From: Hebobacterum sp964559435
GTDB taxonomy: Bacteria; Armatimonadota; Hebobacteria; Hebobacterales; Hebobacteraceae
Direction: 5' to 3'
Assembly (NCBI GenBank): GCA_964559435.1
Contig: CAZLHI010000003.1
Span: forward strand, 106,739-170,738
DNA length: 64,000 nucleotides
The position numbers and the translations under genes are program-made. Positions 18,312 through 26,515 of this stretch are shown here, in pieces (positions within the stretch are counted from its first letter, which is position 1; each line of letters begins with the position of its first letter). The notes under the pieces were generated by a model. It saw nothing but the letters and a program-made list of their open reading frames with translations, ran no database searches and had not been told where the DNA came from.

Positions 18312-19898
18312 GTGGATCCGCGCTGGCACGAAGAGGGGGGTGGGCGGGGTCGCGAGAGACGCTTTGCCAAGGCCGCTCTGATTCTGCTCGTGTTCTCGAG
18401 CGGTGTAGCCGTGATGGGACTGGAGATGTCCGCGTCGCGGCTTATCGCGCCGTATTTCGGCAGCACCCTGTCGGTGTGGACGAGCCTCGTCGGCCTGGTG
18501 CTGATCTTCCTGACTGCTGGCTACTACCTCGGAGGGTCTCTCGCAGACCGCTACACCTCCCGGGCCGTGCTGGGGGCCCTCGTGATGGGCGCTGGGCTCA
18601 TCACCATGGTGGTGCCCTTGGTGAGCAAGCCGGTGCTGGAGGCGGCCTGGGGCCTCACGCCCAGGGCCGGGCTGCTCGCGTCGTCGCTGGTCGGAACGTT
18701 TGCGCTCTTTGCCATTCCCATGATGCTGCTCGGCTGCGTCTGCCCGTTCGCCATGAAGCTCAGCATAGACGACCTCGGGCGGACCGGCCGAACCTCTGGT
18801 CGCATCTACGCCATTTCCGCACTCGGCAGTGTCGTCGGCACCTTCCTGCCGGCGCTGCTCATGATCGACCGGTGGGGGGTGCGCCGATCTATCATGGCCT
18901 TCGGCTTGCTCCTGCTGGCGGCAGGGGTGCTGTTTCTGGCGAGGGCGAGACTTGTCCCGCTGGTGTCTGCAGGTCTTCTCCTCTTGGTACCACTGCCACC
19001 GATGTTGTCGGCGCAGGGAGCCATTGCTCGTGAGGAGTCACGCTACAACTACCTGCAAGTCGTAGAGAGCGGCGGCGCCCGGTTGCTGATCGTCGATTGG
19101 GGGGCGTTCTCCTACTACTCGCGCGGTAGTTTCCGCACCCACCAGTACTTCGACTACCTGCTGCTGGCGCCACTGCTCCGTTCACGACCGCCGGGTGAAT
19201 GGCTGAGGAGCGTTCTGATCGTCGGCTTAGGGTCCGGCACGGTGGCGAAGCAGATCACGCAGGCCTACGGGCCGCTGCCAATCGACGGTGTGGAGATCGA
19301 TCCGGCCATCGTCGCGCTCGGGCGCCGCTACTTCGATATGACTGAGCCCAATCTGCGCGTGCATGTCATGGACGGCCGTGCCTTCCTCGGGACGTACGAC
19401 CGCCAATATGACTGGGTAGTCGTCGATGCCTACCAGGGCTCTGACATTCCCTTCCATCTCATCACGCAGGAGTTCTTCCAGCAGGTGCGAAGGCGACTTC
19501 GTCCGGGCGGAGTGCTCGCCATCAACATCGCGTGGTGGCACCCAGACGATGCCGAGCTGCTAGGCAGTGTCGTAACAACCGTGCAGACCGCGTTCCCGTC
19601 GGTCTACGCGATCACCGGAATCTCCAGAGAGTCCGGCGCCGTTCTGCTGGCCGGCTCGCCGGAGGCCTCGCCCGAGAACCTGATCGCAAACGCCGCGGCC
19701 GTTGGGCACGGCGGGCTGCTCGACATTGCACGTGAGGTCCGGGAGACCGGCCGCCCCTACATCACCGCGGCTCGCGGCGAGGATCACCCCTTGACCGACG
19801 ACCGAGCCCCCGTCGAGAGAATCGCAGACCGGTTCTATCGCCAACTGCGCGAGAAGATGTACGACGCCGAGCGTAGGGCAGTGTCCCTGGCTGAGTAG
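18312..19898 (+). CDS. Membrane-fused spermidine synthase-like protein
   Basis: 528 residues: an N-terminal membrane domain with about seven to eight helices (about 20-235) and a C-terminal Rossmann domain (about 290-500) like spermidine synthase. The Rossmann part has SVLIVGLGSGTVAKQI, an acidic GVEIDP, DGRAFL and VVVDAYQGSDIPFHL, the form seen in 'fused MFS/spermidine synthase' proteins rather than in classic SpeE. The first membrane segment (GLEMSASRLIAPYFGSTLSV) is also typical. GTG 18312 has AAGGAG about 10 bases upstream. The substrate is not established for this family; polyamine synthesis should not be assumed. Confidence 0.8.
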   Translation: MDPRWHEEGGGRGRERRFAKAALILLVFSSGVAVMGLEMSASRLIAPYFGSTLSVWTSLVGLVLIFLTAGYYLGGSLADRYTSRAVLGALVMGAGLITMVVPLVSKPVLEAAWGLTPRAGLLASSLVGTFALFAIPMMLLGCVCPFAMKLSIDDLGRTGRTSGRIYAISALGSVVGTFLPALLMIDRWGVRRSIMAFGLLLLAAGVLFLARARLVPLVSAGLLLLVPLPPMLSAQGAIAREESRYNYLQVVESGGARLLIVDWGAFSYYSRGSFRTHQYFDYLLLAPLLRSRPPGEWLRSVLIVGLGSGTVAKQITQAYGPLPIDGVEIDPAIVALGRRYFDMTEPNLRVHVMDGRAFLGTYDRQYDWVVVDAYQGSDIPFHLITQEFFQQVRRRLRPGGVLAINIAWWHPDDAELLGSVVTTVQTAFPSVYAITGISRESGAVLLAGSPEASPENLIANAAAVGHGGLLDIAREVRETGRPYITAARGEDHPLTDDRAPVERIADRFYRQLREKMYDAERRAVSLAE

Positions 19899-20025
19899 AT
19901 CGAGTCGCTGCCCCCGACCCCACCCTGCGCATTAGAAGGCAACCGCCGAGTGAGGTAATCTAGGCACGGCCGGCTGGTGCCTGGGCAACGGGGCCAGCGT
20001 CAGATCTATCCATTAGGGCACAGAT

Positions 20026-20265
20026 ATGGCGGGAGGACGAGATTGGCTGCCGCGATCCCCGCGGTGGCTTAACGGGTTGGTGTGGGCTTCGGGTCTAGGC
20101 GCGACAGCCTTCTTCCTCTGGCGTGTGCTGTTCTGCGAGGCCGAACCGAGCTGCATTCCCCCGGGCTTCGGCACCGTCTTGGCTCGCGTGCTCGCCTGCT
20201 TGATACTGCCCGTGCTGCTGGCCGTGACGATGCTCGCACGTGCTGTGCGGTGGGTCGTGGACTAG
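20026..20265 (+). CDS. Small hypothetical membrane protein
   Basis: 79 residues with two predicted membrane spans, about 15-37 (LVWASGLGATAFFLWRVLF) and 48-75. I do not recognise a family. It lies between the spermidine-synthase-like gene and the convergent DUF72 gene, and its codon use resembles the neighbours. No good ribosome site is seen before the ATG (a GATAT stretch only), so it may be spurious. Confidence 0.45.
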   Translation: MAGGRDWLPRSPRWLNGLVWASGLGATAFFLWRVLFCEAEPSCIPPGFGTVLARVLACLILPVLLAVTMLARAVRWVVD

Positions 20266-20310
20266 CTTTCCGCAGGTCGCCAGAGTTCCCCCCGTCATCG
20301 AGCGCACGGC

Positions 20311-21099
20311 CTACACGGGGGGCAGTTCTTCCTCACCAAGTAGCCTCTGCATGTCGGCCGCGTTCCTGGCGGCTTGGGCCTGGAAGCAGTTGTTCATGAA
20401 GACATAGACGACATCCGTCTGCTCGTCCAGCTTCCGTATCCTCGGCGCCCACTCTTCGAGTTCTTCCCGGCTGTAGAGGTAGTCGTAGCGCGACTTGCTG
20501 TCCCCGCCCCACCACTTCTTGTAGTTGCGGCCGTGAAAGCGAACGTAGCCCACCGGAGAAGTGGCAACCGCAATCGGCGGCATCAACGAGCGGAACTGGG
20601 GCTCGTCCACGGCACACCATCCCACCCCGCGCTCGCGGAGGAAGTCGAGCACCTCGTCCTTGACCCATTGCCGATTGCGGAACTCGATGACGAGAGGAAA
20701 CTCCGAGAACCGATCACAGAAGCTGGCGAGGTATTGTCGGTTGCCCGGCGTGTTGTGAAAAGAGGTCGGAAACTGGGCGAGCACGCAGCCAAACTTATCG
20801 GCCTCGATCAGCGGCTGAAGCGATTCGATAAACGCGCCGAAGTCTGCCTCATTGTCAGAGCCGGCCTCGTGGGTCAGCGAACGATAAGTCTTGACCGTGA
20901 ACTGAAAGCCCTCGGGGACCTTGTTCGCCATGTGAAAGAACGTAGCGGGGTGCAACAGCCGGTAGTAGGTTGAGTTCACCTCGAGGCAGTTGAAGCGCTC
21001 GCCGTAGTAGTTGAGCCACTCCTTGGGCTTGAGGTCGTCGGGATAAAACGTACCCTTCCAGTCGTCGAACTTGAACCCCGATGTCCCCACAAGGATCAT
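20311..21099 (-). CDS. DUF72 family protein (YecE-like)
   Basis: 262-residue TIM-barrel-like protein of the DUF72 family. The start ILVGTSGFKFDDWKGTFYP, the mid part FNCLEVNSTYYRL, FTVKTYRSLTHE and the FMNNCFQAQAARNA end are strong family marks. Function of DUF72 proteins is unknown. ATG 21099 begins directly at the conserved motif. It follows mutM on the same strand with a 69-base gap and could share its transcript. Confidence 0.9.
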   Translation of the reverse strand: MILVGTSGFKFDDWKGTFYPDDLKPKEWLNYYGERFNCLEVNSTYYRLLHPATFFHMANKVPEGFQFTVKTYRSLTHEAGSDNEADFGAFIESLQPLIEADKFGCVLAQFPTSFHNTPGNRQYLASFCDRFSEFPLVIEFRNRQWVKDEVLDFLRERGVGWCAVDEPQFRSLMPPIAVATSPVGYVRFHGRNYKKWWGGDSKSRYDYLYSREELEEWAPRIRKLDEQTDVVYVFMNNCFQAQAARNAADMQRLLGEEELPPV

Positions 21100-21168
21100 G
21101 GTGCGCCTCCCGCGGAGCCTCCAAGTGCGCCCCCAAGTCTACCAGATTCGCCTGTCCCGCGCATCGGC

Positions 21169-22011
21169 CTATCTCTGGCAGGATGGGCACCAGTGCATGC
21201 CGCGTCCGCCGGCCATTCGGGTGCGCCGGATGGCGGTGCCGCAGATGCGACAGGCGTCCCCGGTGCGCTGGTACACATGCATCCGGTCGCGAAAGCGACC
21301 GGGCATCCCATACACGTCCCGGTAGCTCCCATCGCGTGCCGACGATCCGCGGCACTCGATGCCCTCGGCCAACACCTCCCGAACCGCGCGCCACAGGCGC
21401 TGCCGCATCGGACCCGTGAGCCCGCAGGCCCGACGGCCGGGCCGCAGGCCCGCGCGGAAGCAGATCTCGTCCGCGTATATCTTGCCGATGCCAGCTATGA
21501 CGTGCTGGCTCATCAAGACGTCCTGGAGCTTTGCCCTTCTCCTGGAGAGCGCTCCGGCCAGATACTCGAGCGTGAACTCATCTGAGAGCGGCTCGGGACC
21601 GTATTGGGCGAAGTCGGGCATGGACTGAACATCATGTCCGCGGCGGGCAATAAGAGCGCCGAACGTGCGAGTATCGAAGAACCGCAGGTGCTTGCGCCCG
21701 CTCAGAGCGAGAACTGCGGCCGGCTTCCTCTCGGCCTGCTCGCGAGCACCCAGAACGCGCAGGAGCCCTGTCATGCCCAGCCGGAAGATCAGCGTGCTCG
21801 GCTCGGAGCCATCGAGTAGCAGATAGGGGGCCTTGCCACGACGGCCAACCGCCAGGATGCTGCGTCCCTCGACAAGCCTGCGCAACTCCTGTCGCGATCT
21901 GTGGAAGCGCCAGGTCCGGGGATGCAGGAGGTCGACATGTCTTACGGTCCGTCCGGCGATCTCTGCTTCCAGCTGGCAGCGAATGGTCTCGGCTTCGGGG
22001 AGTTCGGGCAT
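21169..22011 (-). CDS. mutM: Formamidopyrimidine-DNA glycosylase
   Basis: Base-excision repair enzyme for oxidised purines (8-oxoG, FaPy). 280 residues from ATG 22011, which yields the required MPELPE start: after Met removal the Pro is the Schiff-base nucleophile and the next Glu is catalytic. The conserved Lys of the DNA-binding loop is in GRRGKAPYLLL. The C-terminal zinc finger has two CXXC pairs (CRIC and CPSC). Odd feature: the usual GIGNIYA motif reads GIGKIYA, replacing a conserved Asn with Lys. A LexA-type box lies 21 bases upstream. Confidence 0.93.
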   Translation of the reverse strand: MPELPEAETIRCQLEAEIAGRTVRHVDLLHPRTWRFHRSRQELRRLVEGRSILAVGRRGKAPYLLLDGSEPSTLIFRLGMTGLLRVLGAREQAERKPAAVLALSGRKHLRFFDTRTFGALIARRGHDVQSMPDFAQYGPEPLSDEFTLEYLAGALSRRRAKLQDVLMSQHVIAGIGKIYADEICFRAGLRPGRRACGLTGPMRQRLWRAVREVLAEGIECRGSSARDGSYRDVYGMPGRFRDRMHVYQRTGDACRICGTAIRRTRMAGGRGMHWCPSCQR

Positions 22012-22032
22012 GCTGGGTCTCGTCTTCCATAC

Positions 22033-22046
22033 AGAACATGTGTTCG
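22033..22046 (-). promoter_or_regulatory. LexA (DinR-type) SOS-box match before mutM
   Basis: On the minus strand the 14-mer CGAACACATGTTCT fits the Gram-positive/actinobacterial consensus CGAACRNRYGTTYC at 13 of 14 positions and contains the core GAAC-N4-GTTC. It lies 21 bases before the mutM start in a 73-base gap. Chance occurrence of the 8-base core is about one per 64 kb, so location is the main support. Confidence 0.5.
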
Positions 22047-22084
22047 CCACGGCAGCGCCGCCCCCCTGCCGACGGTCACGTGCC

Positions 22085-23857
22085 TCAGCGCACGACAAAG
22101 CCGTAAAGCCGAGACTTCTCTGCGCCCCACAGCTCATCCAGCGTCAGTCGGATACCCCGAACACTTCGGCCCGCCGGCGGCCTCACGAATCGCTGGTAGT
22201 TCTCCTCCACTGTATGCAGAGCCTCCCAGCCCCCTACGGACAGCACCTCCAGCCGAAACCGCTTCGGCATCACCCCCGGCACCCTGTCGCATGCGGTCTC
22301 GTTGTACAGGCTCAAGGCGATCTCTCTCTCCATCGCACTGTCGAGTACGAGTCCGACCTCGTCCACCCGCGACTCGGCTCGGAATTCATACGCCACCCAG
22401 TCTCCCGGCCTCCACACCCAGGCGTGCGTATCATCCCCGACCTGCCGACTCACCCCATCCCGCACTGGCTCGGGATCGCCCTGCGATGAGAAGAGCTTCG
22501 CCTCCCGGGTCACCGCCGGCATCTCCTGACTGACCCACGGCAAGTAGCAGTCATCGGCGAGCAGCGTGTGCTGGAGCTCCGCGATCCTCGCACCGATCTC
22601 GGCGGGTGTAACCGAGTTTGCCGCGGCCATCGCCGCGGCCGTGCCGATCGCCTGCCCCATCGTGGCACACGTCCCCATGACCCGGGTGCTGCTCAAGGCA
22701 GCATGGGTCGCGCTGTGACACCGCCCCGCGAACATTAAGTTCTTCACCGTGTCCGAGTACAGCGACTGGTAGGGAATCCCGTATGGCGATGGTGTCGGGT
22801 GGTAGATGGTCGCCGGCTGCCCAAGCTTCACTGCGTGGAAGCCGGCCGGGTGATGGTCGTCCATAGTCCACCCACCATAGGCGACGACGTCCTCGAAGCG
22901 GCCTTCGGACTCCAGGTCGCGCTGGGTCAGCACATGCGCGCCGATATAGCGTCGGCTTTCGCGCTTGGCTGGAAGGAACTGGATCCACTCCAGAGCCCAG
23001 TTGTCGGCCCCGTAGTCGCCGCGATTCTTCAGATGATCCCACACCCCGAATGCGATGCGCAGCAGTTCCTCCCTACACTCCTCCGCGTCGTGGATCGAGT
23101 GCCGATCCCCGCCCAGCTCCACCCACCAGTACCCCAACCGGAACGACCGGTGCTCGATTTCGTGCCGCCCGTGTGGATCGAACGGCAGCTCCTCCACCGA
23201 CTCATATCGATAGGCCCACGACGGTGGCTCGAAGGGCTGCGGCGCGTCGTACTTCCGCGCCTGGAGAAAGCACGTCATGCCCATCGTGCGCTCGTCGGCT
23301 TCCTCGGGAGCGATCGACTCGCCGTACTCCTCTCTTGCCTCCCTCCCCATTCGAAACGGGTGCCCAGTGAGCGGCGCCAGCACTCCGTCGCCGGAGCAGT
23401 CGGCGAAGATCCGCGCCTTGACGGTATGATATGTCTCCGTCGTGAGCTGCCATCCCCTCACGCTCGCGATCCGATCCCCTTCCATCTCCGCGTCGAGGCA
23501 CGAGCAGTTAAGCAGCAGCGTCAGGTTGGGCTGGTACTGCACCTTCTCGTACAACACGAGGTCCCAGATCGAGTAATCCTTGTGCGGGTTGCGCCGACAG
23601 TTCTCCAGGTTCAGCTCTTCGAGTATTCCCGTCTCCCTCAAGTGGGGATTGTGGCCGGACCGGCTCGCGCCGCTGATCGGCACCCGGCACTCGCTCGACG
23701 AGTTGCCGCCCAGCACGGGCCGCTCGTGCATGAGCGCCACCTTCGCCCCGTGCCGCGCCGCCGCCAGCGCGGCACAGATCCCCGGAATGCCGCCGCCCAC
23801 CACGCAGAAGTCAACGTCGTGCACGACCTCGCGGAAGACGGCCGATCGCATTGACAC
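22085..23857 (-). CDS. FAD-dependent oxidoreductase with C-terminal beta-sandwich-like domain
   Basis: 590 residues. The N-terminal Rossmann motif VVGGGIPGICAALAAARHGA and LGGNSSSECRVPISGA mark the FAD-dependent oxidoreductase family (PF12831-like), which oxidises sugars or related compounds in uncultured bacteria. NLMFAGRCHSATHAALSSTR is the second FAD-contact region. After about residue 455 the sequence becomes beta-rich and ends at GFVVR, possibly a carbohydrate-binding-like domain. GTG 23857 has GGGAGG six bases upstream; ATG 23851 is a second option. It lies downstream of GH2 and OYE-like genes, consistent with sugar or aglycone catabolism. Substrate unknown. Confidence 0.83.
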   Translation of the reverse strand: MSMRSAVFREVVHDVDFCVVGGGIPGICAALAAARHGAKVALMHERPVLGGNSSSECRVPISGASRSGHNPHLRETGILEELNLENCRRNPHKDYSIWDLVLYEKVQYQPNLTLLLNCSCLDAEMEGDRIASVRGWQLTTETYHTVKARIFADCSGDGVLAPLTGHPFRMGREAREEYGESIAPEEADERTMGMTCFLQARKYDAPQPFEPPSWAYRYESVEELPFDPHGRHEIEHRSFRLGYWWVELGGDRHSIHDAEECREELLRIAFGVWDHLKNRGDYGADNWALEWIQFLPAKRESRRYIGAHVLTQRDLESEGRFEDVVAYGGWTMDDHHPAGFHAVKLGQPATIYHPTPSPYGIPYQSLYSDTVKNLMFAGRCHSATHAALSSTRVMGTCATMGQAIGTAAAMAAANSVTPAEIGARIAELQHTLLADDCYLPWVSQEMPAVTREAKLFSSQGDPEPVRDGVSRQVGDDTHAWVWRPGDWVAYEFRAESRVDEVGLVLDSAMEREIALSLYNETACDRVPGVMPKRFRLEVLSVGGWEALHTVEENYQRFVRPPAGRSVRGIRLTLDELWGAEKSRLYGFVVR

Positions 23858-24243
23858 TGTCTGCCTCCCAGCGTGACGTTCGTATCGCCGGGGACTACTT
23901 CCGCCGGTTCCCTGCTCATCCTACATTCTCGGCGCGTCTCCGTGAGCAGGCAGGGCAGCCGTCATGCGGCGCGGAATCTGCAGATTCCGACTGCGCCGAT
24001 CGCATCTTGCAGGCAGGCCCGCCGCCAGGCGCCATTCCGGCGATGCCGCCGCCTCGAAGATGGCGCGGAACACCTCCTCATCCGGCGTCCGCGGCCTATC
24101 GTCCACTCGAGCGAGAGCAACAAGGAGTGCGTTGAACGAGCGCAGACTTCGGTGCCTGCCAAAGGCCTTTAGAGCTGCCCTGATTCTCTCTACCTTCGGC
24201 CGCGTCTTGCCCCTCACCCTCGTCCCCGCTCAGGCCGCGCGGG
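23858..24243. other. Intergenic region between GH2 and FAD oxidoreductase genes
   Basis: 386 bases with no convincing gene; a 98-codon open frame on the minus strand (23921-24217) has no recognisable domain and an Arg-rich composition typical of antisense or noncoding frames. The region holds the 18-bp palindrome at 23972-23989, and AGAGAGAATC/TCTAAAGGCCTTTGG near 24165-24190 contains a 10-bp AAAGGCCTTT palindrome. Confidence 0.6.
23972..23989. promoter_or_regulatory. 18-bp perfect palindrome, candidate operator
   Basis: CGGAATCTGCAGATTCCG is identical to its reverse complement. It lies 114 bases upstream of the FAD oxidoreductase start within an otherwise empty gap. It has no loop, so a dimeric repressor site is likelier than a terminator. 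No regulator gene is adjacent. Confidence 0.45.
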
Positions 24244-26493
24244 TCACCCCGCCGCCACCTGAAAGTCGAACCAGTTGTGCGAAAGCTGCTGGCCCGCACC
24301 GTCCGTAAGCTCGGCCTCCATTCGATACGCGCCCTCGGCATCGCTCGGGATGGGCCAGCGCAGGTTCTCGACCACCTCGGAGCTGTCCGCTGGAATCGAC
24401 AGCGTCAGGCCGCCCTCCTGGGCAACGTCTCCGTTGGCGTCGCGAATACGCCAGGCGAGGCCTGCGCCCTCGTGCTCCTCGTGCACGTCATTGGTGACCC
24501 AGATCTTCGCGACCAACTCCTCGCCGGGAGCGTACAGCTTCTCGTGCCCGACGACGTGCTTGTCCTTGACCCACTCGATGCTCACCAAGACCGGTGAATA
24601 CACCATGCCGTAGATGTCGTAGGCCTTGTACTTGCGCCGGTAGTAGTCGAGCAGCCCGCTGCCGCCGAGGCACGGCCAGGGATCGCTCCAGAAGTAGAGG
24701 AACATGGAGGCGTTCGGCTCGTACTTGCGCTGCCTTATATACTCGGCTGATTCCTTGATCTGCCGTGCCGCCCAGGTCTGCGATTGCTCGATGAGGTCCG
24801 CCAACCCGGTGAGCGAATCGACATCGATGCCCTGGCGCGTGAGCCACGTAGGATCCAGGTTCAGGTAATACCACCTGTCCCAGTCCGGGGGCCACTGCTC
24901 CTCCGGCTTGAGTATCTGCTTGGCCGTCTCGAGGGGCGCGACGTGCACGGTGCCGAACTCAACCTTCTGGGGACTCGTGTCGCCGTGGATCCGGCGAAAG
25001 TCGTCGTAGACACCTCCCCATCCGGCCGTCATGACGTTCTGCGCGCCCTCGCCGTAGTCGCCTTTGTGAACCCATCTGCTCGGGTCCACGGTACGGGCCT
25101 CGTCTCGCATGACCTCGCAGAGACGGCCATACAGATTGGGCCGCGGCTCAAACGGATAGACATTGGGCTCCTTGAACACGCTCCACATGACGATGCTCGG
25201 ATGGTTGTAGAGGAGGCTGACCATGGCGCTCATCATCGGCGCGGCCCGCTCGATGACGTCGTCGGTATCCGCGTAACTGCCCCAGTGCAGCGGGAAGACC
25301 TGCCACACCAAGAACCCCATCTCGTCACAGAGGTCATAAACGGCCTTCTGCTCGACATGGCTGCCGATGCGGATGGCGTTGATGTTGAGTTCACGCATCC
25401 GCCCCAGGTCCTCTTCGAAGAGGCGCTGGTCTCCCTCCCCCAGCCAGATGCTCGAGTGGTAGCGCATGCCGCGAGCGAACACCCGCCGGCCATTAAGATG
25501 CCAATATCCCTTGTCATCCAGCGCCAGCTCTCTGATGCCGAACGTTTCGGCGACCTCGTCCTGCACTTCGCCGGCGATGGAGGCAGTGATTCGCATCTCG
25601 TAGAGATTCGGCTGGCCGTGGTCCCAACACCACCATAGCACCGGCTCTTCGAAGGTCTGCACGAGCTTTACTCGGTTGCGGCCGGGAGTGAGGATGAACT
25701 CTTTCTGCTTCGTCACTGGCTGGGCGCTCTTGAAGTTCTTGACTCGGGCCTCGAGCTCGATCCGCGCTCGAACCGTGCCGCCTGTTGCGTTCAACACGTC
25801 GAGGTCCACGGAGACAAGGGCCGTTCCGTCCAGAGCTCCGTCTTTCCTGACCAGCGTCGGCGTGATCTTCACTCCTTGCACGGCCAGGGACCCGGTGGCG
25901 ATGAGCGCCACGCTCTGCCAGATGCCCCCCGTGTTGCCGTCCTGGCCAAACTGCGTCTCCCAGCCGGGGCGATGCCAGAAGTCGATCAGCGACCCCTTGA
26001 TCGTGGTGAGCGCAACCGGCTTGCGCGTCTTGAAGGGATCGGAGAGAGGCTTCTCAAGCCCTGGCGAGTCCGGGACGAGCCGGTACTCGGTCGGATCTTT
26101 GGGCGAGTCCACTTTGACGACGAGCGTGTTGGCCTTCTGGCGAACGTGGTCGGTCACGCCGAACTCGAACGGTGCGAAGAATCCCTCATGATGGCCAAGG
26201 TAGACCCCGTTCAGCCAGACATCGGCCTTGTAGTCCACGGCGTTGAAGCGCAGGCGCAGGTGCTTTCCGGCCATCTCCGTCGGGAGGTCGAACTCGCGGG
26301 CGAACCAGATGACACCGTGGTAGTCGCCGATCTCGGTCTTGTACCAGTTCGATGGTACATCGACGCTTCCCCAATCACCTCTCGGCGTTGAGGGATCGCA
26401 CCATTTCTCGTCCTCCCCCACCCCACGCGCGTCTTGCTTGTATGCCCAGGGGCCATCCAGCAAGAGGGTACTTCTCGGTTGGTTCTCAATCAT
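24244..26493 (-). CDS. Glycoside hydrolase family 2 protein
   Basis: 749 residues with the GH2 layout: N-terminal sugar-binding jelly roll (about 1-190; PSNWYKTEIGDYHGVIWFARE), Ig-like domain (about 190-320), TIM barrel (about 320-640) and a C-terminal beta domain (about 640-749). Family function is hydrolysis of beta-galactosides, -mannosides or -glucuronides. The acid/base region reads MWSVFKEPNV, where most members have NE: the Glu is kept but Asn is Lys. A nucleophile candidate is the Glu in KVEFGTVH. ATG 26493 has GGAGG nine bases upstream. No signal peptide, so likely cytoplasmic. Co-directional with OYE-like and FAD genes. Confidence 0.85.
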   Translation of the reverse strand: MIENQPRSTLLLDGPWAYKQDARGVGEDEKWCDPSTPRGDWGSVDVPSNWYKTEIGDYHGVIWFAREFDLPTEMAGKHLRLRFNAVDYKADVWLNGVYLGHHEGFFAPFEFGVTDHVRQKANTLVVKVDSPKDPTEYRLVPDSPGLEKPLSDPFKTRKPVALTTIKGSLIDFWHRPGWETQFGQDGNTGGIWQSVALIATGSLAVQGVKITPTLVRKDGALDGTALVSVDLDVLNATGGTVRARIELEARVKNFKSAQPVTKQKEFILTPGRNRVKLVQTFEEPVLWWCWDHGQPNLYEMRITASIAGEVQDEVAETFGIRELALDDKGYWHLNGRRVFARGMRYHSSIWLGEGDQRLFEEDLGRMRELNINAIRIGSHVEQKAVYDLCDEMGFLVWQVFPLHWGSYADTDDVIERAAPMMSAMVSLLYNHPSIVMWSVFKEPNVYPFEPRPNLYGRLCEVMRDEARTVDPSRWVHKGDYGEGAQNVMTAGWGGVYDDFRRIHGDTSPQKVEFGTVHVAPLETAKQILKPEEQWPPDWDRWYYLNLDPTWLTRQGIDVDSLTGLADLIEQSQTWAARQIKESAEYIRQRKYEPNASMFLYFWSDPWPCLGGSGLLDYYRRKYKAYDIYGMVYSPVLVSIEWVKDKHVVGHEKLYAPGEELVAKIWVTNDVHEEHEGAGLAWRIRDANGDVAQEGGLTLSIPADSSEVVENLRWPIPSDAEGAYRMEAELTDGAGQQLSHNWFDFQVAAG

Positions 26494-26515
26494 AGCTTCT
26501 CGCCTCCGCACTCGG

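Noticed and set aside
19899..20025. tRNA-like sequence in the gap before the small membrane ORF
   Set aside because: No acceptor stem or anticodon arm could be folded by eye; the stretch is treated as noncoding.
23921..24217. 98-codon minus-strand frame in the GH2/FAD gap
   Set aside because: No domain, Arg/Ala-rich, and no ribosome site; the palindrome at 23972-23989 falls inside it, arguing for a noncoding regulatory stretch.
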